Made by a program: the position numbers and the translations under genes
Part shown: piece after piece, positions 31,886 through 35,403 of the stretch
Numbering within the stretch: position 1 is the first letter of the stretch
Layout: every line of letters starts with the position of its first letter
Source: DAOQAU01 sp964640325
GTDB lineage: Bacteria; Cyanobacteriota; Vampirovibrionia; Gastranaerophilales; Gastranaerophilaceae
Assembly (NCBI GenBank): GCA_964640325.1
Contig: CAZXID010000020.1
Span: 1-35,403 of the forward strand
Reading direction: 5' to 3'
DNA length: 35,403 nucleotides
Notes under the pieces: model-generated
Database searches by the model: none
What the model was told of the DNA's origin: nothing
What the model saw: the letters and a program-made list of their open reading frames with translations, nothing else

Positions 31886-32710
31886 ATGAACAAAATTTTT
31901 AATAAAACAGGACTAAAGGTTGGATTTATCGGCTGCGGAAAAATGGCAAGCGCCATGATACAAGGAGTTTTGAGCTCAGGTTTTTTAGAGGCGGATAATA
32001 TTATAGCATCAGAAATTTCTCAAGGACTTGCAAGTGTAAAAAAATCAGAACTGGGAATAAATGTACTAACGGACAATAAGGAAGTTGCAAGGATTTGCGA
32101 TGTTATCTTTCTTGCCGTAAAACCACATTTTATAAAAGAAATTTTACAAGAAATAAAAGAGGAGCTTCAAGACAAACTTGTTGTTTCAATTGCAGCCGGT
32201 GTCAAAACAAAATCAATAGAAGACCAAATCGGCGAAATTTCGGTTATAAGAATTATGCCAAATGCTCCTGCTGTTATAAAAGAAGGGATGAGCGGAATTG
32301 TAAAAGGAAGTTTTGCAGATGAAGAAGATATTCATTTTGTAAAGGAATTTATGTCAAACATCGGAAAATGCATTGTTGTTGATGAGGCGCAAATTGATGT
32401 TTTGACGGCAATTTCGGGCTCTGGCCCTGCGTTTTTCTACAAAATAATTCACGAAATGGCACTTGCGGGAGAAAAATTAGGCTTAGATTATGAAAAATCA
32501 CAGCTTTTGGCAATCCAGACCGCGATAGGCTCTGCAAAACTAATGCAGGAAAGCAATATTAGCGCACAGGATTTGATAAATTCGGTAGCGACAAAAGGCG
32601 GCTGCACCGAAGTCGGTGTTGAATATATGGAACAAGTAAATACACAAGAATTATTTTACACTTTAATTAAACGAACCGCGAAAAAGTCAAGGGAGTTGGG
32701 TGAACAATGA
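31886..32710 (+). CDS. proC: Pyrroline-5-carboxylate reductase
   Basis: ProC reduces pyrroline-5-carboxylate to proline with NAD(P)H, the last step of proline synthesis. The Rossmann motif VGFIGCGKM (12-20), VIFLAVKP, IRIMPNAPAVIKEGMS and the C-terminal dimer signature ISGSGPAFFY...SVATKGGCTEVGVEYM are clear. At 274 residues it is full length. The ATG follows ATAAGG at 9 bases. It is divergent from rpmH and overlaps the next gene by four bases (ATGA). Confidence 0.96.
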   Translation: MNKIFNKTGLKVGFIGCGKMASAMIQGVLSSGFLEADNIIASEISQGLASVKKSELGINVLTDNKEVARICDVIFLAVKPHFIKEILQEIKEELQDKLVVSIAAGVKTKSIEDQIGEISVIRIMPNAPAVIKEGMSGIVKGSFADEEDIHFVKEFMSNIGKCIVVDEAQIDVLTAISGSGPAFFYKIIHEMALAGEKLGLDYEKSQLLAIQTAIGSAKLMQESNISAQDLINSVATKGGCTEVGVEYMEQVNTQELFYTLIKRTAKKSRELGEQ

Positions 32711-33111
32711 TTGAAAAAATAATATTACTGATTTTAGGAGCTTTTATTGGGGTAATTCTAAAGCATATTTTTGAGAAAAAATCTAAAATATTTGAACAAT
32801 ATCAAAATAAAAAGGAACAAAGGTATTTATGCATTATTCTCTTAATGGAAGCTTTATTAAATTTTGATAGTTCTTTTACTAAATTAAAAAGACATCGACC
32901 GGATATTACATCAAAGAAAGAATTATTAGAAGAACTTGAAGCGGAATATTATAATATGATACTGTTTGCTTCTGAAGTAGTTTTATTAAATATAAGTGAA
33001 TTTATTAAAAATCCATCAAGTCATACATTTAAAAAAGTTGGTCTCGCAATGAGAAAAGATTTATGGAATTTAAAAACAGGGAAAGCTTTAAAAGCAATAA
33101 TGAAGGCATAA
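32707..33111 (+). CDS. Membrane-anchored hypothetical protein coupled to proC
   Basis: This 134-residue protein has one N-terminal hydrophobic helix (residues 3-21, EKIILLILGAFIGVILKHIF), followed by a charged helical body (EKKSKIFEQYQNKKEQRYLC onward). The predicted topology is an anchor plus a cytoplasmic helical bundle. The start codon overlaps the proC stop (ATGA). Base composition is more A/T rich than proC. No family is recognised. I see no link to proline metabolism beyond the coupling. Confidence 0.7.
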   Translation: MIEKIILLILGAFIGVILKHIFEKKSKIFEQYQNKKEQRYLCIILLMEALLNFDSSFTKLKRHRPDITSKKELLEELEAEYYNMILFASEVVLLNISEFIKNPSSHTFKKVGLAMRKDLWNLKTGKALKAIMKA

Positions 33112-33130
33112 TTAAGAAATAGATAATTTG

Positions 33131-33206
33131 TCATGCTGAATTTATTTCAGCATCTTACCAGTGTAGTTTTTTGGATAGATCCTGAAACAAGTTCAGGATG
33201 ACGTGG
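33131..33206. repeat. Inverted REP-like pair
   Basis: Left element TCATGCTGAATTTATTTCAG-CATCT (33131-33155) faces a right element (33177-33206) beginning AGATCCTGAAACAAGTTCAG. The elements match those at 6655-6681 and 6801-6821. Each holds a CTGAA/TTCAG dyad. Confidence 0.7.
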
Positions 33207-33551
33207 GGTTCAGGGCGTATCTCTAGGCTTTTTGTCGACCTTATCGGAGTGAGCAGAATAAAAGGGCCCCCTTTAGCAAGTTCTTTTAGTTTGAGTAGGC
33301 GAAATGTAATGCCCGAAAATCCGATTGTTTGAGCACTGTGCCGAACAAAAGCTGACTAAATGTCAGGTTTTGTGAGAGGTAGAGTTGAGGATTTTCAATG
33401 AAATGAGCCGTACTCAAATTTAAAAACGAGTAGCAGGGGGTGGCTTTTTGTGGTACTTTTTGCCACCAAAAAGTACCTAAAGAAAAACATACTCATCCAA
33501 AAGCGGCTAAGAAAAAAGGTAAGATCCTGAAACAAGTTCAGGATGACGTGG
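33207..33551. repeat. Composite noncoding block bounded by 30-base direct repeats
   Basis: The 30-base REP-like element (33177-33206) recurs exactly at 33522-33551. The 315 bases between are less AT-rich than the surroundings and contain no gene with a ribosome binding site. They include the strong hairpin GGTACTTTTTG / CAAAAAGTACC (33452-33477), GGGCCCCC near 33270, and a TGAGGATTTTCAATGAAATG stretch. The layout suggests a mobile or recombining noncoding unit. No transposase is seen. I do not recognise RNase P, tmRNA, SRP or 6S RNA in it. Confidence 0.5.
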
Positions 33552-33581
33552 TTTTTATATATTATTTATTTTTTTAATTTA

Positions 33582-33612
33582 ATTATTTTTTCAAAAGAAA
33601 TTTCTATATTTT
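33582..33612. repeat. 31-base direct repeat, copy B (downstream of the pilin-like gene)
   Basis: It matches copy A (34410-34440) except for one base. In reverse-strand translation this copy encodes a fossil peptide NIEISFEKIIKLKK followed by a stop, closely matching NIEISFEKIIVLK near the NagZ C-terminus. It begins directly after the pilin stop codon. Confidence 0.75.
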
Positions 33613-34335
33613 TTAATAAGTCATCTGCCAGCCTTCTTCTACAATCCTACCGGCACAACTATCTGCATAGCCTGTATTTGGAAGACATAGAGTTCTCCAA
33701 TTAGGTGAAAAATCAGACCCTCCGTACGGGTATAATAAAGGTCCCTTTGCATTTGTTACAATAAAAATAAAAGTGTCCCTTCCAAACCGATTAGGTTTTT
33801 TAAGACCGTTTACGTCAATAATTACACTTCCGCAAGTTTGTACCAAATGCCCAACTCCGCTGAAATCTGAAGGACAATTACCTAGATTTGCCTGCAAGGC
33901 AAAACTCATTCCATCGGCGCTTATAAATCTATAAATGGAAAGAAAATCATAAGAGGCACTACTATTTGAATCTTCATTAAAATCGTCTTTTGTTTCATCG
34001 GCAAAACAACCGTAAGTGCTCTGGGTAATACTTGTTTCACAATTTTTTATGGTTTTAATGTATTTTACCATTTCAGTTCCAAAAGCTTGATTAGCAGCCG
34101 TTGCATTTGCATAATTGCTATTAAAAAGCCCTGTGCATCTTAAGTCTCCTACACAACCCATGTCCGAAGACATTTGTATTAACGCTTGATTAAAAACCGT
34201 ATAAGCTTTCTTTACCCCGGTTATATATTGAGTCTTTGCGGAATTATTTTGCAAAGTAGGGATAATCATTGCTGCAACAATTCCTATAATACCCAACGTG
34301 ATTAAGACCTCTGCAAGTGTAAAAGCTTTCTTCAA
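33613..34335 (-). CDS. Type IV pilin-like / pseudopilin protein
   Basis: The 240-residue protein has a class III (prepilin) signal: MKKA then FTLAEVLITLGIIGIVAAMI. The predicted cleavage is before F5, with Glu at +5 (residue 9) and an Ala at -1 in place of the more usual Gly. The hydrophobic helix (about 8-28) is followed by a globular domain with several cysteines (for example MGCVGDLRC, KNCETS, YGCFAD, LCLPNTGYADSCAG), which could form disulfides outside the membrane. The start is TTG at 34335, 8 bases after TAGGAG. The whole gene is bracketed by a 31-base direct repeat shared with nagZ. Whether it is a major pilin or a minor secretion pseudopilin is open. Confidence 0.85.
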   Translation of the reverse strand: MKKAFTLAEVLITLGIIGIVAAMIIPTLQNNSAKTQYITGVKKAYTVFNQALIQMSSDMGCVGDLRCTGLFNSNYANATAANQAFGTEMVKYIKTIKNCETSITQSTYGCFADETKDDFNEDSNSSASYDFLSIYRFISADGMSFALQANLGNCPSDFSGVGHLVQTCGSVIIDVNGLKKPNRFGRDTFIFIVTNAKGPLLYPYGGSDFSPNWRTLCLPNTGYADSCAGRIVEEGWQMTY

Positions 34336-34362
34336 ATTTAACTCTCCTAATTAATAAGTTTA

Positions 34363-34391
34363 ATCATAAATAAAATTAAAGATTTTTACAA
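34363..34391 (-). promoter_or_regulatory. Promoter of the pilin-like gene inside the nagZ 3' end
   Basis: Reverse strand: TTGTAA (34391-34386), a 17-base spacer, TATGAT (34368-34363). The -35 lies within the last codons of nagZ, between repeat copy A and the nagZ stop, so it would have come with the inserted segment. Confidence 0.5.
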
Positions 34392-35365
34392 GTATTTTGC
34401 TTTAACACTATTATCTTTTCAAAAGAAATTTCTATATTTTCTCTCAATTCATTATCACTTTGGGCTTTTTTGGCAAGGTTTTCGATAATTCCTATTGTAT
34501 CGTCAGATGAATTTCTGTATAAAAGTACATTTACCCCCGCTTTTATTGCCATTTCGCAGGCTCTTGTACCTTCAAAACCAAGTGCACCTTGCATTATCAT
34601 ATCATCTGTTATAATAAGTCCTTCAAAACATAAGTTTTTGCGCAAATATCCGATAGCATTTTTGCTAAAAGATGTAGGGGTTTTTTCTTCATCAAAACAT
34701 TTACAGTGAATGTGTGCCGCCATAATCATCGGCGCAAAGATTTTTTTAAAAGGCTTTATGTGAATTTTTTCCATTTCTTCAAGCGGTAAATTTATTTCAG
34801 GCAACGTCAAATGACTGTCCTGATTAGTGTCGCCGTGCCCGGGATAATGCTTTAAACAAGGGATTATCCGGTTTTTTAAATATTCCTGCGCCACTATTTT
34901 ACCAAATTTTATTACTTCATCTGTGTTATCAGAAAACGCGCGCTCACCTATAATAGGATTATCAGGATTTGTATTCACATCAACACAAGGCGCAAAATTA
35001 AGATTTATCCCAAAATCTTTTAATTCGCACGAAATTTTTTCTGTCTGTTGTTTTAAAAATTCTTCGCCTTCTTGGGCTGCATATTTGGGGCTTAAATATT
35101 TTTTACCGCCGTGAATGTTTTCAGTTCGCTCTACTCTTCCGCCCTCTTGGTCAATGGACAGAAAAGGAGAAATTGAAGCTTCTTTTTTGATTTCATTTAT
35201 TAAATTTTTAAATTGTTTTTGATTTTTGATATTTTGAGTGAAAAAAATTACCCCGCCCAAACCTTTTTGAAGCGCAGTTTTCAGTTTGGGATTGTCGCTT
35301 AAATTTTCTCCATCCAGCCCCAAAATAAACATCTGATAAAGTTTTTCTTTAGTACTCTTATTCAC
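34376..35365 (-). CDS. nagZ: Beta-N-acetylhexosaminidase (GH3)
   Basis: NagZ removes N-acetylglucosamine from peptidoglycan fragments in the cytoplasm during wall recycling. SIDQEGGRVER (70-80), the acid/base loop KHYPGHGDT (172-180) with the following NQDSH, and nucleophile Asp254 in IITDDMIMQGAL are present. At 329 residues it is a single-domain bacterial NagZ, without a signal peptide. The start is GTG at 35365 (or a downstream start), which lies inside a GAATAGGT octamer array; an in-frame stop sits immediately upstream. Residues of about 309-318 (NIEISFEKII) are encoded by repeat copy A. The C-terminus after it (LKQNTCKNL) differs from that encoded by copy B. Confidence 0.95.
   Translation of the reverse strand: MNKSTKEKLYQMFILGLDGENLSDNPKLKTALQKGLGGVIFFTQNIKNQKQFKNLINEIKKEASISPFLSIDQEGGRVERTENIHGGKKYLSPKYAAQEGEEFLKQQTEKISCELKDFGINLNFAPCVDVNTNPDNPIIGERAFSDNTDEVIKFGKIVAQEYLKNRIIPCLKHYPGHGDTNQDSHLTLPEINLPLEEMEKIHIKPFKKIFAPMIMAAHIHCKCFDEEKTPTSFSKNAIGYLRKNLCFEGLIITDDMIMQGALGFEGTRACEMAIKAGVNVLLYRNSSDDTIGIIENLAKKAQSDNELRENIEISFEKIIVLKQNTCKNL
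34410..34440. repeat. 31-base direct repeat, copy A (inside nagZ)
   Basis: It matches 33582-33612 except at one position. It encodes part of NIEISFEKII in NagZ. The interval between the copies is 797 bases and holds the complete pilin-like gene with its promoter and binding site. Confidence 0.75.
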
Positions 35366-35403
35366 TTATTTACCTATTTACCTATTCACCTATTCACCTA
35401 TTC
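35366..35403. repeat. GAATAGGT octamer array at the window end
   Basis: Reverse strand units GAATAGGT x2, GAATAGGT, AAATAGGT, AAATAAGT, GAATAAG. The nagZ GTG start is in the last unit. The window stops within this array, which is a likely assembly break at a repeat. Confidence 0.7.

Noticed and set aside
33207..33521. A known structural RNA (RNase P RNA, tmRNA, SRP or 6S RNA)
   Set aside because: None of the conserved core motifs of these RNAs is visible; the segment fits better as a repeat-bounded noncoding block.
1..35403. CRISPR array, tRNA or rRNA genes
   Set aside because: The repeats are either too short (7-9 bases), degenerate or palindromic without regular spacers, and I saw no cloverleaf with the usual T-loop and acceptor features.

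Overview
The window is an AT-rich bacterial segment, densely coded on both strands. It most resembles a gut-type non-photosynthetic relative of cyanobacteria (Vampirovibrionia/Melainabacteria, order Gastranaerophilales). This placement is an inference. It rests on the cyanobacteria-like ribosomal protein L34 start (RTLEGT), on yggS-sepF lying next to rsmH, on the combination of flagellar and type IV pilin-like genes, and on short N-terminal F-x-F-[KR]-G tags on two otherwise unrecognised proteins. The window starts inside a murF reading frame and ends inside a short tandem array, so it may be a whole contig.

Layout. 1-4.7 kb: a broken murF N-terminus, a tagged hypothetical protein, a family 35 glycoside hydrolase, a small conserved protein, and a 570-base gap holding strong terminators and a candidate small RNA. 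4.9-9.7 kb: proS, a small membrane protein, a HIT protein, speE and a GT-C type glycosyltransferase. 9.8-14.8 kb: a CoA-disulfide-reductase-like enzyme, manC, and a convergent polytopic membrane protein. 15-19 kb: a flagellar hook operon fliJ-fliK-flgD-flgE behind a dyad-overlapped promoter. 19.2-22.2 kb: division and cell-wall genes, yggS-sepF facing a 31-codon membrane peptide, rsmH and an ftsL-like gene. 22.3-25.5 kb: a zinc-ribbon protein, a DUF378 protein, an exported barrel-like protein and a second tagged membrane protein. 25.5-28.2 kb: an ArsR regulator translationally coupled to a four-domain sulfur-handling fusion (CoADR-rhodanese-TusA-DsrE). 28.2-33.1 kb: tsaD, obg, rpmH-rnpA-hypothetical, and proC with a small membrane-anchored protein. 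33.1-35.4 kb: paired REP-like repeats, a pilin-like gene and nagZ.

The most unusual feature is the repeat ecology. Palindromic elements sit in frame inside two protein genes (murF and the family 35 hydrolase). Degenerate 7-9 base tandem arrays lie at gene ends and supply start or stop codons. REP-like palindromes occur in inverted pairs. The pilin-like gene is bracketed by a 31-base direct repeat, one copy of which encodes the C-terminus of NagZ, as if the pilin cassette had been inserted into the nagZ 3' end. The best candidates for something undescribed are these in-frame palindromes, the pilin insertion, the 31-residue membrane peptide ahead of rsmH, and the candidate C-rich small RNA near 4.6 kb.
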